Part shown: positions 8,022 to 16,003 of the stretch, piece by piece | Numbering within the stretch: position 1 is the stretch's first letter | How the letters are laid out: each line of letters opens with the position of its first letter | Origin: Phaeobacter sp. CECT 5382 | GTDB lineage: Bacteria > Pseudomonadota > Alphaproteobacteria > Rhodobacterales > Rhodobacteraceae | DNA: 64,000 nt | Assembly: GCF_001457775.1 (NCBI RefSeq) | Contig: NZ_CYSG01000006.1 | Location: 62,001 to 126,000 of the forward strand | Direction of reading: 5' to 3' | The notes under the pieces: model-generated | What the model was told of the DNA's origin: nothing | Database searches by the model: none | What the model saw: the letters and a program-made list of their open reading frames with translations, nothing else | Made by a program: the position numbers and the translations under genes

Positions 8022-8059
8022 CCAAATGCTCCCGCCCGTCCCAAATGCTCCCGCCCGTC
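8022..8059. repeat. 19-bp perfect tandem duplication
   Basis: CCAAATGCTCCCGCCCGTC occurs at 8022-8040 and again, directly abutting, at 8041-8059, 19 bases after the moeA stop. Confidence 0.95.
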
Positions 8060-8248
8060 ATTGGCCCCCAAAAGGGGCCGCTTCCCGTTGGGCGTGGCGC
8101 CGCAGCTGCGCTGCGGCGCGGGCTCTGTTTGGCCTGTGATGCGCTAGACCAAGTTTTCCTAGCGCTGGGGGATCTCGGGCTTGGGGGACATCGTCTTCCT
8201 ATAAATGCCTCCACCGGAAGCTGTCACCCGCGGGACAATTTTTTAGCC

Positions 8249-8286
8249 GCCAGTATTTTGACAGCCAGTATTTTGACAGCCAGTAT
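8249..8286. repeat. 15-bp tandem repeat, 2.5 copies
   Basis: GCCAGTATTTTGACA at 8249-8263 and 8264-8278, followed by a partial copy to 8286. A separate 13-bp pair, CCTCCCGTAGGAA, follows at 8290-8319. Confidence 0.95.
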
Positions 8287-8327
8287 CAGCCTCCCGTAGG
8301 AATTAACCTCCCGTAGGAACGCCCTCT

Positions 8328-9395
8328 TTAATCAAAGGTTCCGGCAACCCGGCCCAGCAGCATAAAGGCACGGGCCGTGCGGGTGTCACCAAGGGCTGAG
8401 ATCTCTCCATCGCTGGCCTGCGCTTCGAATTCTGCGAACATGCGGTCAAAGCGGCGCAGGAAGTGATGCGCCGCATCGCGAAAGATCGGGTCCTGCTTCA
8501 TCCGTGCCGAGGTCAGCGCCAGTGATGTGCGATCCCGTACCCCGCCCAACGGCGCCACGGCGCGACCGCGCGTGCCCTGGGCAAACTGGCGCCAGATCTC
8601 GGGGCGGGCCATATCGGGGCGCAGATCATCCATGTAGATGCCATCCTGGCTGAGCAGGGTCAGAACATCCTGTGCGGCTTGTACCACCTGCGCGGCCTTG
8701 CGGTCCTTGAGGGCGGCACGCAGCGCGGCAAAGCCCTCTTCGTCTTCGGCAGTTTCGGGGAAGTTCAGCGCCCGGATGAATTGTTCGGCGGGCAGGGGCA
8801 GGGCCATGTCTTCGGCCGAGGTGCCAAGCGCCAAGCTGCCTTGATCTTCGGCGGCAAGCTTGCTGGCTTCGGCCGGAATTGCAGGGCGTGTCGGCGCATG
8901 ACGACTGCTTTGGAAGGTCGCCAGCGCCGTCTCGGTCTTGCGAGCGGCCTCGGCGATTTCTTCCAGTTTCTGACTTACGGTCGGCTCCCCCGCGGCGGCC
9001 GATTGCTGAGCATGGGTGAGATAGCTGTGGCGCAGGTTGTCGATAGCGGCTTGCAGGCGGCGGCATTCAGCGCGCATCACCCGGGCAGAGCGCAGCGCCG
9101 AGGTGCCGACCCAGATCATCACCAGCGGCAGAGCCACGGCCAGCGCTGTCAACAGGGTCGGGGTCCAATGCGCAAGTCCCTGGCCCGTAGGGGCCAGCAG
9201 ATAGAGCGCCAGAACAACCAGCAGCCAAAGGCAGGAGAGCAGCACTGCGATCATTTCCGCGCTGCCCATTCCCCCGTCAGAACGGTCGCCACCGGTCGGG
9301 CCAAGACCGGAAGGCGCGTTACCCGTGCGCCCCTCAGGTGTCCCAAGCCCGGTTGGGGAAGATCGGTGATTAGAGGCAGCATCCTGGGCAGTCAT
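8328..9395 (-). CDS. Hypothetical membrane protein with coiled-coil
   Basis: A 355-residue protein. Residues 1-45 are polar and Gly/Ser/Pro-rich, two membrane helices follow (about 47-68 and 78-100), then a helical, probably coiled-coil region (about 105-165, RAECRRLQAAIDNLRHSYLTH) and a conserved soluble C-terminal domain (about 195-350) containing ALLSQDGIYMDDLRPD and RRFDRMFAEFE. I recognise it only as a protein conserved in Rhodobacteraceae without a known function. The start used is the first ATG of the frame; a later start near the first helix is possible. Confidence 0.8.
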   Translation of the reverse strand: MTAQDAASNHRSSPTGLGTPEGRTGNAPSGLGPTGGDRSDGGMGSAEMIAVLLSCLWLLVVLALYLLAPTGQGLAHWTPTLLTALAVALPLVMIWVGTSALRSARVMRAECRRLQAAIDNLRHSYLTHAQQSAAAGEPTVSQKLEEIAEAARKTETALATFQSSRHAPTRPAIPAEASKLAAEDQGSLALGTSAEDMALPLPAEQFIRALNFPETAEDEEGFAALRAALKDRKAAQVVQAAQDVLTLLSQDGIYMDDLRPDMARPEIWRQFAQGTRGRAVAPLGGVRDRTSLALTSARMKQDPIFRDAAHHFLRRFDRMFAEFEAQASDGEISALGDTRTARAFMLLGRVAGTFD

Positions 9396-9652
9396 GGGCG
9401 GGCTCGCAATGCGGGAACAAAGGTGGAGAAACGAAGAAATCTATTGGAAGGCTAGCGCATTCCCGAAAACGGGCAAGAGCAACTGTCAATGCGGGGCAAA
9501 GAGCGGCGCAGTTGCGCCACCTTCTTGTTTTTAAGTCCGGCCCGTTTTTAGATCCGGGGTGGGGGCCGGATTTTGCCCGACTGTATCCAATTCTGCCCGG
9601 CTGTACTCGGCTGAAAGAGCCGGATTGTTGGTCGGATTTTCAGGCCCTAATT

Positions 9653-10123
9653 TCAGGCGTATACGATGGACAGAATTTCGTAGCCGCGCACACCACCGGG
9701 GGTGCGGACCTCGACGCTGTCGCCTTCTTCCTTGCCGATCAGAGCACGGGCGATGGGGGATTTGATGTTCAGCAGCCCGGCCTCGATATTGGCTTCGTGT
9801 TCGCCAACGATTTGCCAGGTTTTTTCCTCGTCGGTGTCTTCGTCCACCACGGTGACCTTGGCGCCGAATTTGATCGAGCCAGATAGTTTCGCAGGGTCAA
9901 TGACTTCAGAAAGGCTCAAGATACCCTCGAGCTCTTTGATGCGACCCTCGATGAAGGAATGCTTTTCGCGCGCAGAGTGGTATTCGGCGTTCTCCGACAA
10001 ATCACCCAGCTCACGCGCTTCGGCGATGGCCTGAATGATGGTCGTGCGCTCAACCGTTTTCAGGTTCTTTAGTTCACCTTCCAGTGCGGTGTAACCCGCA
10101 GAAGTCATCGGAATCTTTTCCAT
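9653..10123 (-). CDS. greA: Transcription elongation factor GreA
   Basis: GreA rescues backtracked RNA polymerase by stimulating transcript cleavage. The 156-residue protein has the N-terminal antiparallel coiled coil (1-75) with the tip motif [13 protein letters not shown], whose acidic residues act in the secondary channel, and a C-terminal FKBP-like domain ending [16 protein letters not shown]. Length and motifs are normal. The 273-bp leader side (10124-10396) contains two strong hairpins. Confidence 0.97.
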   Translation of the reverse strand: MEKIPMTSAGYTALEGELKNLKTVERTTIIQAIAEARELGDLSENAEYHSAREKHSFIEGRIKELEGILSLSEVIDPAKLSGSIKFGAKVTVVDEDTDEEKTWQIVGEHEANIEAGLLNIKSPIARALIGKEEGDSVEVRTPGGVRGYEILSIVYA

Positions 10124-10183
10124 ATCGTGGGTCCAGGTCGTTTGGCTAAGGAGTTTAGCTCTTGGTTGGCTCTTGTCATTTCG

Positions 10184-10231
10184 ACGAATGGCAGAGCCCC
10201 GCTACAGCACTGCAGCGGGGCCTTCATTCGT
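10184..10231. other. Long two-part hairpin upstream of greA
   Basis: ACGAATG (10184-10190) pairs with CATTCGT (10225-10231), enclosing an inner stem GCCCCGCT (10196-10203) with AGCGGGGC (10214-10221). Both stems are perfect, separated by a small internal loop. No T-tract follows on either strand, so it may be an RNA structure or a terminator of the VOC gene rather than a clear intrinsic terminator. Confidence 0.6.
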
Positions 10232-10296
10232 GTTGGCAATTACCTGACCCAATCTGCGCACAAATTTCAAGAGGGCGCGATGCGCTGTCCACAGGC

Positions 10297-10330
10297 AAAT
10301 CCGCTCAATCAGCGGATTTTATTGCTTTTA
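10297..10330 (+). terminator. Terminator-like hairpin with T-rich tail
   Basis: AAATCCGCT (10297-10305) and AGCGGATTT (10311-10319) form a perfect 9-bp stem with a 5-nt loop, followed by TATTGCTTTTA on the plus strand. There is no plus-strand coding gene directly upstream, so it may end an unrecognised transcript. On the minus strand it could end the VOC gene, but the tail there is poor. Confidence 0.5.
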
Positions 10331-10396
10331 TAACCAAGGTTGCGCGGAAAGATGCCGCGATCCGGCAGCTGAGGCAGGCTGGCCTGCCACAAAAGA

Positions 10397-10780
10397 TCAA
10401 TCATCGTATTGCACCACCTCGAATTCGATCCCGTCCTGATCATTGAAATAGAACCGCCGACCGGGTTCGTAATCCGCGTGGTTTTGCGGTGTGAAACCAG
10501 CGGCCTTTACGGCGACCTCAACGGCGTCAATATCATCGACCACCACTGCCAAGTGGTTGAGCCCGCCCCGGGTGGTGTAGCTGTCAGTGGGGTCTTGCGG
10601 CGTGCTTGGCGGGGCATAGAGCGCCAGATAGCTGTCGGCGCCGCCGACATGCAGGCTGATGCCGTTGTGGATCGATGACCCTGACCAGCGGGTGTGCCAG
10701 CCAAAGACTTGCTGCATCCATTTGGCCGTGGCTTCGGGGTTGGCGACGGTGATGTTGGCATGTTCCAAAATAGCGCTCAT
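10397..10780 (-). CDS. VOC (glyoxalase/bleomycin resistance) family protein
   Basis: A 127-residue vicinal oxygen chelate protein: two beta-alpha-beta-beta-beta units with LEHANITVANPEATAKWMQQVFGW at the start, GLNHLAVVVDDID in the middle and FYFNDQDGIEFEVVQYD at the end, giving His/Glu metal ligands. Such proteins act as dioxygenases, isomerases, glyoxalases or drug-binding proteins; the substrate is unknown. ATG 10780 is preceded by AAAGGAGAGAG. It is divergent from soxR, and its promoter carries a SoxR-type operator (10833-10848), so it is probably induced by redox-cycling compounds, which favours a detoxification role. Confidence 0.85.
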   Translation of the reverse strand: MSAILEHANITVANPEATAKWMQQVFGWHTRWSGSSIHNGISLHVGGADSYLALYAPPSTPQDPTDSYTTRGGLNHLAVVVDDIDAVEVAVKAAGFTPQNHADYEPGRRFYFNDQDGIEFEVVQYDD

Positions 10781-10822
10781 CAGCTCTCTCCTTTTTAATG
10801 GCATTTTGACCTGAGTCTCCCT

Positions 10823-10853
10823 ACGGTAATTTCTAAACCTAACTTTAGCTCAA
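10823..10853 (-). promoter_or_regulatory. SoxR-type promoter/operator of the VOC gene
   Basis: On the minus strand TTGAGC (10848-10853) and TACCGT (10823-10828) are separated by 19 bp, the long spacer characteristic of MerR/SoxR-activated promoters. Centred in the spacer is CTAAAGTTAGGTTTAG (10833-10848), which matches the E. coli core operator CTCAAGTTAACTTGAG at 12 of 16 positions and has a 5-bp dyad CTAAA/TTTAG. The adjacent divergent gene is soxR. Confidence 0.75.
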
Positions 10854-10896
10854 GATATAATTTGCAGATCTCTGCATTTTTTTTCGAAAGGGAGAG

Positions 10897-11379
10897 ATGA
10901 TGGCAAAATCGGCAGGGGTGGCGATTGGATATCTGGCGGAGCGAACCGGGCTGGCGGTTTCAGCGATCCGTTACTACGAAGCACAGGGCCTGCTGGAGCC
11001 CTGGCGCAATGCAGGAGGGCAGCGCCGGTTCCATCGCGCCGATATTCGGCGTCTCAGTTTTATCATGATCGCGCAGCAGTTCGGGTTTTCGCTGCCAGAC
11101 ATCCGTGGATTTCTGAAGGATCTGCCGGGCGGGCGCACGCCGACACCAGAGGACTGGGCGCGAATCTCGCAGGGGTTTCGCACCCATCTGGACGCCCGAA
11201 TCGAAACCCTGCAGAAACTGCGCGACAACCTCGATGGCTGCATCGGTTGCGGCTGCCTGTCTTTGCCAAAATGCGCGCTTTATAATCCCAAGGATCTGGC
11301 GGCAGATAAAGGCAAGGGGCCGCGCTATCTGATGGGGGACTCGCCGGAGACTGCACATGAGCCGTCAGCTGAGTCTTAA
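10897..11379 (+). CDS. soxR: Redox-sensitive transcriptional activator SoxR
   Basis: MerR-family regulator. The winged HTH (residues 11-50) includes GYLAERTGLAVSAIRYYEAQ and GGQRRFHRADIRRL; the dimerisation helix follows. The [2Fe-2S] cluster motif is C115-x2-C118-x-C120-x5-C126, exactly the SoxR spacing. Oxidation of the cluster by redox-active compounds lets SoxR activate promoters with overlong spacers. Two ATGs in tandem (10897, 10900) follow AAGGGAGAG; the first was chosen. The divergent VOC gene carries a SoxR-like operator and is the likely target, as often seen outside enterics, where SoxR controls a few genes directly. Confidence 0.95.
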   Translation: MMAKSAGVAIGYLAERTGLAVSAIRYYEAQGLLEPWRNAGGQRRFHRADIRRLSFIMIAQQFGFSLPDIRGFLKDLPGGRTPTPEDWARISQGFRTHLDARIETLQKLRDNLDGCIGCGCLSLPKCALYNPKDLAADKGKGPRYLMGDSPETAHEPSAES

Positions 11380-11612
11380 CCCGACTTGGGAGCGGAGTTT
11401 TCGCCAGAGACGGGCTCTGAGCCGCAAAAAGAGGCCTGAGTGACGAAAACAGGCGCTCGCCCTGCGGCAAAGCGCGGAACTGTCGTAACTAACGCAGAGT
11501 TTGGATTGACCTTGTATGTTGCCAAACGCTAAGCAACCGCGAAAGAAAATTGCGCCCAGGCAAGATGCCGTTCTGGGACCGGTAGCGAATAATATAGCCA
11601 AGGAGCACCTCT

Positions 11613-13262
11613 ATGGCCGAGATCGAACGCGAAACGATGGAATATGACGTAGTGATCGTTGGGGCCGGCCCCGCCGGTCTGTCCGCTGCGATCCGTCTGA
11701 AACAGCTGGATGCCGACCTTGAGGTCGTGGTTCTGGAAAAAGGCTCCGAAGTGGGCGCGCATATCCTGTCGGGCGCGGTTCTGGATCCCTGCGGTCTGGA
11801 CGCGCTGATCCCTGACTGGAAGGAAAAGGGCGCGCCTTTGACCGTGCCGGTCAAGGAAGACAACTTCTACATGCTGGGCGAAGCGGGCGAAGTCCGCATC
11901 CCCAACTTCCCGATGCCGCCGCTGATGAACAACCACGGCAACTACATCGTGTCGATGGGAAATGTCTGCCGCTGGATGGCAGAACAGGCCGAAGAGCTGG
12001 GCGTCGAGATCTTCCCCGGCATGTCCTGTTCTGAGCTGGTTTATGGTGACAAGGGTGAAGTCAAAGGCGTGGTCGCCGGTGTCTTTGGTCTCGAAGAAGA
12101 CGGCTCCTACGGCCCCAACACCGAGCCAGGCATGGAGCTGCACGGCAAATATGTCTTCCTCGGTGAAGGCGTGCGCGGCTCGCTGTCGAAAGAGGTTATC
12201 GCCAAATACGACCTGCAGGCAGGCAAGGACGTGCAGAAATACGGCGTCGGCATGAAAGAGATCTGGGAGATCGATCCTGCCAAGCACAAAGAGGGCACCG
12301 TTACCCATACCATGGGCTGGCCGCTGAACTCCAACGCCGGTGGTGGCTCGTTCATCTATCACCTGGACAACAACCAGGTCTACGTCGGCTTTGTGGTGCA
12401 CCTGAACTACAAGAACCCGCACCTTTATCCTTACATGGAATTCCAGCGTTTCAAGCATCACCCGATGGTTGCGGACCTGCTGAAAGGCGGCAAACGCGTG
12501 GCTTATGGTGCACGTGCGATCACCGAAGGTGGTTATCAGTCGATGCCCAAACTGGTCGCGCCCGGCGTGGCCCTGCTGGGTTGTTCTGCCGGCATGGTCA
12601 ACGTGCCGCGCATCAAAGGCAACCACAACGCCATGCTGTCGGGTAAATCCGCAGCTGAAGCCGCCTATGCCGCAATCAAGGCGGATCGCTCTGGCGACGA
12701 GCTGCCCGACTATGAAGCGGCCGTGCGCGATGGCGCCATCGGCAAGGACCTCAAGAAGGTGCGCAACGTCAAGCCGATGTGGTCCAAGTGGGGCATGATG
12801 CCATCGCTGGCGCTGGGTGGTCTGGACATGTGGACCAACACGCTCTTTGGTCTGTCGCTCTTTGGCACGCTGAAGCACGGCAAAAACGATGCCGAGTCGA
12901 CCGAGGAGGCCTCCAAGCACAAGGATATCGACTATCCCAAGCCCGACGGTGTGCTGTCCTTTGACCGACTGACCAATGTGTCCTTTGCGGCCACCAACCA
13001 CGAGGAAAGCCAACCCTGTCACCTGCGTCTGGCTGATCCAAACCTGCCGATCTCGACTAACCTTCCGAAATTTGACGAGCCAGCACAGCGCTATTGCCCT
13101 GCCGGTGTCTATGAGGTGGTGGAAAAAGACGGCAAGCCCGAGTTCGTGATCAATTTCCAGAACTGCGTGCACTGCAAGACCTGCGATATCAAGGATCCAA
13201 GCCAGAACATCACTTGGACCACACCGCAGGGTGGTGACGGTCCAAACTATCCAAATATGTAA
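11613..13262 (+). CDS. Electron transfer flavoprotein-ubiquinone oxidoreductase
   Basis: ETF-QO passes electrons from ETF (fatty-acid and amino-acid oxidation) to ubiquinone at the inner membrane. The 549-residue protein has an FAD-binding GAGPAG (17-22), the membrane/quinone-binding middle with GWPLNSNAGGGSFIYH, and a C-terminal 4Fe-4S ferredoxin-like motif (C495, C518, C521, C524; RYCPAGVYE and NCVHCKTCDIKDP). Length is typical. AAGGAG lies before ATG 11613. A hairpin (13276-13299) follows. The etfAB genes are not in this window. Confidence 0.96.
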   Translation: MAEIERETMEYDVVIVGAGPAGLSAAIRLKQLDADLEVVVLEKGSEVGAHILSGAVLDPCGLDALIPDWKEKGAPLTVPVKEDNFYMLGEAGEVRIPNFPMPPLMNNHGNYIVSMGNVCRWMAEQAEELGVEIFPGMSCSELVYGDKGEVKGVVAGVFGLEEDGSYGPNTEPGMELHGKYVFLGEGVRGSLSKEVIAKYDLQAGKDVQKYGVGMKEIWEIDPAKHKEGTVTHTMGWPLNSNAGGGSFIYHLDNNQVYVGFVVHLNYKNPHLYPYMEFQRFKHHPMVADLLKGGKRVAYGARAITEGGYQSMPKLVAPGVALLGCSAGMVNVPRIKGNHNAMLSGKSAAEAAYAAIKADRSGDELPDYEAAVRDGAIGKDLKKVRNVKPMWSKWGMMPSLALGGLDMWTNTLFGLSLFGTLKHGKNDAESTEEASKHKDIDYPKPDGVLSFDRLTNVSFAATNHEESQPCHLRLADPNLPISTNLPKFDEPAQRYCPAGVYEVVEKDGKPEFVINFQNCVHCKTCDIKDPSQNITWTTPQGGDGPNYPNM

Positions 13263-13275
13263 ATCAAGGGTGGCA

Positions 13276-13299
13276 AAACAGGCGGTGAAACGCCTGTTT
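13276..13299. terminator. Hairpin after ETF-QO gene
   Basis: AAACAGGCG (13276-13284) and CGCCTGTTT (13291-13299) form a perfect 9-bp stem with a 6-nt loop, 13 bases after the stop. The T-tract is short, so termination is likely but not certain. Confidence 0.65.
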
Positions 13300-13330
13300 C
13301 ATCGGATGATTGTGGAAATCACGTTAAATT

Positions 13331-13352
13331 GGGGCGGCCTTCGGGTCGCCCC
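13331..13352. other. Stable UUCG-loop hairpin upstream of the TPR gene
   Basis: GGGGCGGCC (13331-13339), loop TTCG, GGTCGCCCC (13344-13352): nine pairs including one G-T, capped by an exceptionally stable UUCG tetraloop. No T-run follows. It lies 70 bases before the TPR start and may be leader RNA structure or a second terminator element. Confidence 0.6.
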
Positions 13353-13422
13353 ATTGCGTGTCGGCATGTCCCGCACTACGCTTTGATCCCAAGCGACAAA
13401 CACACGCATAGGAGAGCTCCGG

Positions 13423-15168
13423 GTGCCGGTATCTTATCTTCGCAATCTGCCAGCGCTGGCATGGGTTGCGCTTTCTGCAACAGGATCTCTTGCACTGCCC
13501 GCAGCGGCACAGTCCGAAGGGGTCTCGAACGGGTTGGCCGGGGCCTATCTGGCGGGACGCGCCGCCACCTATGAAAGCGACTTTTCGGCTGCGGCCGACT
13601 ATTACACCCGTGCACTGGTGCGCGATCCTGCCAACCCGGTGCTGATGGAAAACGTTATCTTTGCGCAATTGGCACAGGGCAACGTAAAGCGCGCCATTCC
13701 CGTGGCAAAACGCCTTGCCGAATCTGGGGTGCGCAGCCAGGTCGGCAATATCGTTTTGGTCGGGGCGCAGGTGCTGGCCCAGGACTATCAGGCGATCATT
13801 GAGCGTGACCGCGAGGCGCGTCAGATCCACCCCTTGGTGGATGGTTTGCTGGACGCCTGGGCGCATATGGGCGCAGGCTCGGTTGATGACGCACTCGTCG
13901 CCTTTGATGCAATCGCCAAGCAAGAGGGGCTGCGCCCCTTTGCTGACTACCACAAGGCGCTGGCGCTGGCTTCTGCCGGCAATTACGGCGGCGCCGAGGC
14001 GTTGTTTGCTGCCGAAGATGGCAAGCTGACCCGGATGTCGCGTCGCGCCGCTCTGGCCCGGATCGAAATCCAGTCGCAGCTGGGAGAAAACGCTCTGGCC
14101 CTCGCCACACTGGACGAGGCTTTTGGTGGGGGCTTTGACCCGACACTTGCCGATATGCGGCAGCGCCTTGAAGCCGGGGAGGCGCTTGGTTTTAACATTG
14201 CCAGCACCGCACAGGATGGCATTGCAGAGGTGTTTTTCACCCTCGCCGCGGTGATGAATGGCGAAGCTGCCAATGACTTTGTGCTGATGTATGCCCGCAT
14301 GGCGGCGGCTCTCAGCCCCGAACATGTGGATGCGGTGCTTCTGAGCGCAGAATTGCTGGACCAGCTGGGCCGTTACGAGCTGTCGATCACCACCTACAAA
14401 CAGGTGCCGCGCGCACATCCCGACTACTACGCCGCCGAAATGGGTCGCGCAGAAGCGCTGCGCCGGGCGGCAAAGCCCGATGCCGCTGTCGAAGTGCTGG
14501 AACAGCTGGTGGGAGAATTCCCCACCCTGCCGCAGGTCTCGATCAGCCTTGGCGATCTGCTGCGCCAGCAGGAAGACTACGCCGGGGCCGTGGCCGCCTA
14601 TGATACGGCTCTGGAACACATGCCCGAAAGCTCTGGCAGTCGCTGGTTCCTGCTTTATGCCCGTGGAATTTCGCTTGAACGCCTGTCGCAATGGCCCCGC
14701 GCCGAGGCCGATTTCCGCGCCGCCCTGGTGCTGCGCCCGGACAGCCCGCAGGTGTTGAACTACCTTGGCTATTCGCTGGTCGAAAAAGAAGACAAGCTGG
14801 ATGAGGCACTCGATATGATCGAGCGGGCGGTCGCGGCGCGGCCAGACTCTGGCTACATCGTCGACAGCCTCGGCTGGGTGCTTTACCGCCTTGGCCGCTA
14901 CGATGAGGCCGTAGCTCATATGGAGCGCGCGGTAGAGCTGATGCCAGTGGATCCGGTGGTGAATGATCATCTGGGCGATGTCTACTGGGCGGTTGGTCGC
15001 CAGCGCGAGGCCGAATTCCAGTGGAAGCGGGCGCTGTCCTTCATTCGCTCGGGCGAAGGTGATGGCGAGGCTGACCCGGATCGCATCCGCAGTAAGTTGG
15101 ACATCGGGCTGGATGCGGTGTTGCAGCAGGAGGGCGCGAAGCCCTTGCATTTCGCCAATGAAGGCTGA
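13423..15168 (+). CDS. Secreted tetratricopeptide-repeat protein
   Basis: A 581-residue protein with an N-terminal signal peptide (cleavage near AAAQS, residue 30) followed by TPR-type helical repeats almost to the end; the clearest are about 270-300 and 360-540 (for example RPDSPQVLNYLGYSLVEKE and VVNDHLGDVYWAVGRQREAE). Such proteins are periplasmic scaffolds; close relatives occur before ispE in Rhodobacteraceae. The start is GTG 13423, with AGGAGAG just upstream. It overlaps ispE by 11 bp, implying co-translation. No enzymatic motif was seen. Confidence 0.88.
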   Translation: MPVSYLRNLPALAWVALSATGSLALPAAAQSEGVSNGLAGAYLAGRAATYESDFSAAADYYTRALVRDPANPVLMENVIFAQLAQGNVKRAIPVAKRLAESGVRSQVGNIVLVGAQVLAQDYQAIIERDREARQIHPLVDGLLDAWAHMGAGSVDDALVAFDAIAKQEGLRPFADYHKALALASAGNYGGAEALFAAEDGKLTRMSRRAALARIEIQSQLGENALALATLDEAFGGGFDPTLADMRQRLEAGEALGFNIASTAQDGIAEVFFTLAAVMNGEAANDFVLMYARMAAALSPEHVDAVLLSAELLDQLGRYELSITTYKQVPRAHPDYYAAEMGRAEALRRAAKPDAAVEVLEQLVGEFPTLPQVSISLGDLLRQQEDYAGAVAAYDTALEHMPESSGSRWFLLYARGISLERLSQWPRAEADFRAALVLRPDSPQVLNYLGYSLVEKEDKLDEALDMIERAVAARPDSGYIVDSLGWVLYRLGRYDEAVAHMERAVELMPVDPVVNDHLGDVYWAVGRQREAEFQWKRALSFIRSGEGDGEADPDRIRSKLDIGLDAVLQQEGAKPLHFANEG

Positions 15169-15979
15169 GGCCTTTGCCCCCGCCAAGATCAACCTGACCC
15201 TGCATGTGACCGGCCGCCGCAATGACGGCTATCACCTGCTGGATTCACTGGTGGTCTTTGCTGATGTGGGGGATCGGCTGCATCTTGAGACAGGCCCAGA
15301 GCTGGGCATCACCCTGTCCGGATTGTTTGCCGAAGGTGTTCCCGAGGATGCCCGCAATCTGGTCTGGCAGGCGGCCGATGGCGCAGGCTGGTGTGGCCAG
15401 ATTGCGCTGAACAAACAGCTGCCCCATGGGGCGGGGATTGGTGGTGGCTCGTCTGATGCTGGGGCGGTCTTGTCTGTGCTGGCAAAAAACGGCTTTGACA
15501 TTCCGGCGGACCTGCCGCTTTCGCTGGGGGCGGATGTGCCCGTTTGCATGGGCGCGCGGGCGGCCCGGATGCAGGGCATCGGGGAAAAGATCACGCCAGT
15601 GGTTTTACCCGAACTGCATGCGCTCTTGGTGAACCCGGGTGCACATGTGCCGACGGGGGCCGTTTTTTCTGGCCTGCAAAGCCGCGACAACGCCCCGATG
15701 CCAGCCGATATCCCGGATTTTGCCTCGGCGCAGGACTGCGCTGCATGGCTGGCAGAGCAACGCAACGATCTGGAAGCCCCGGCGCGGCGTGTGGCACCGG
15801 AAATTGATCGAGTGCTGGGGGATCTGAGCGCCAGCAATCAGGCGATGCTGGCGCGCATGTCGGGCTCTGGTGCGACTTGTTTTGCGCTCTATCCAACAAA
15901 AAAGGCCGCCCATATGGCGGCCTATGAAATCGGAACAGAACAGCCCGATTGGTGGATCCGGGCTGTCAGCCTCACGTGA
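15158..15979 (+). CDS. ispE: 4-diphosphocytidyl-2-C-methyl-D-erythritol kinase IspE
   Basis: IspE phosphorylates CDP-ME in the MEP pathway of isoprenoid synthesis. The protein (273 residues from ATG 15158) starts with AFAPAKINLTLHVTGRRNDGYH, which holds the conserved Lys and Asp substrate-binding residues, and has the GHMP-kinase ATP loop LPHGAGIGGGSSDAGAVL and a C-terminal MSGSGATCFALY loop. Cytoplasmic. I used the internal ATG because the longer frame is antiparallel to family homology and lies inside the TPR gene. Supplies precursors for the prenyl synthase encoded nearby. Confidence 0.95.
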   Translation: MKAEAFAPAKINLTLHVTGRRNDGYHLLDSLVVFADVGDRLHLETGPELGITLSGLFAEGVPEDARNLVWQAADGAGWCGQIALNKQLPHGAGIGGGSSDAGAVLSVLAKNGFDIPADLPLSLGADVPVCMGARAARMQGIGEKITPVVLPELHALLVNPGAHVPTGAVFSGLQSRDNAPMPADIPDFASAQDCAAWLAEQRNDLEAPARRVAPEIDRVLGDLSASNQAMLARMSGSGATCFALYPTKKAAHMAAYEIGTEQPDWWIRAVSLT

Positions 15980-16003
15980 TGCGCTGCAGAGGCTGAGCTA
16001 GAG

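Larger units (their letters stand above)
8004..8327. other. Gene-free spacer with nested hairpins and tandem duplications
   Basis: No convincing gene. It contains a 19-bp perfect tandem duplication (8022-8040 and 8041-8059), the hairpin GGCCCC/GGGGCC (8063-8079), a perfect 10-bp stem with a 3-nt loop (8097-8119), a 7-bp inverted repeat GCGCTAG/CTAGCGC (8141-8165), a 15-bp repeat in 2.5 copies (8249-8286) and a 13-bp direct repeat CCTCCCGTAGGAA (8290-8302, 8307-8319). It lies between the convergent ends of moeA and a membrane-protein gene, so some hairpins may act as terminators, though none has a T-tract. Confidence 0.85.

Noticed and set aside
8012-8299. A 95-codon plus-strand frame in the spacer after moeA
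   Set aside because: It spans all tandem and inverted repeats and has no ribosome-binding site or protein-like composition.
11529-13172. A 547-codon minus-strand open frame opposite the ETF-QO gene
   Set aside because: It is the shadow of a strongly coding plus-strand gene in GC-rich DNA; its product is His/Val/Gln-rich with no recognisable domain.
13324-15222. A 632-codon minus-strand frame opposite the TPR gene
   Set aside because: The plus-strand TPR and ispE frames carry family motifs; this frame shows antisense composition only.
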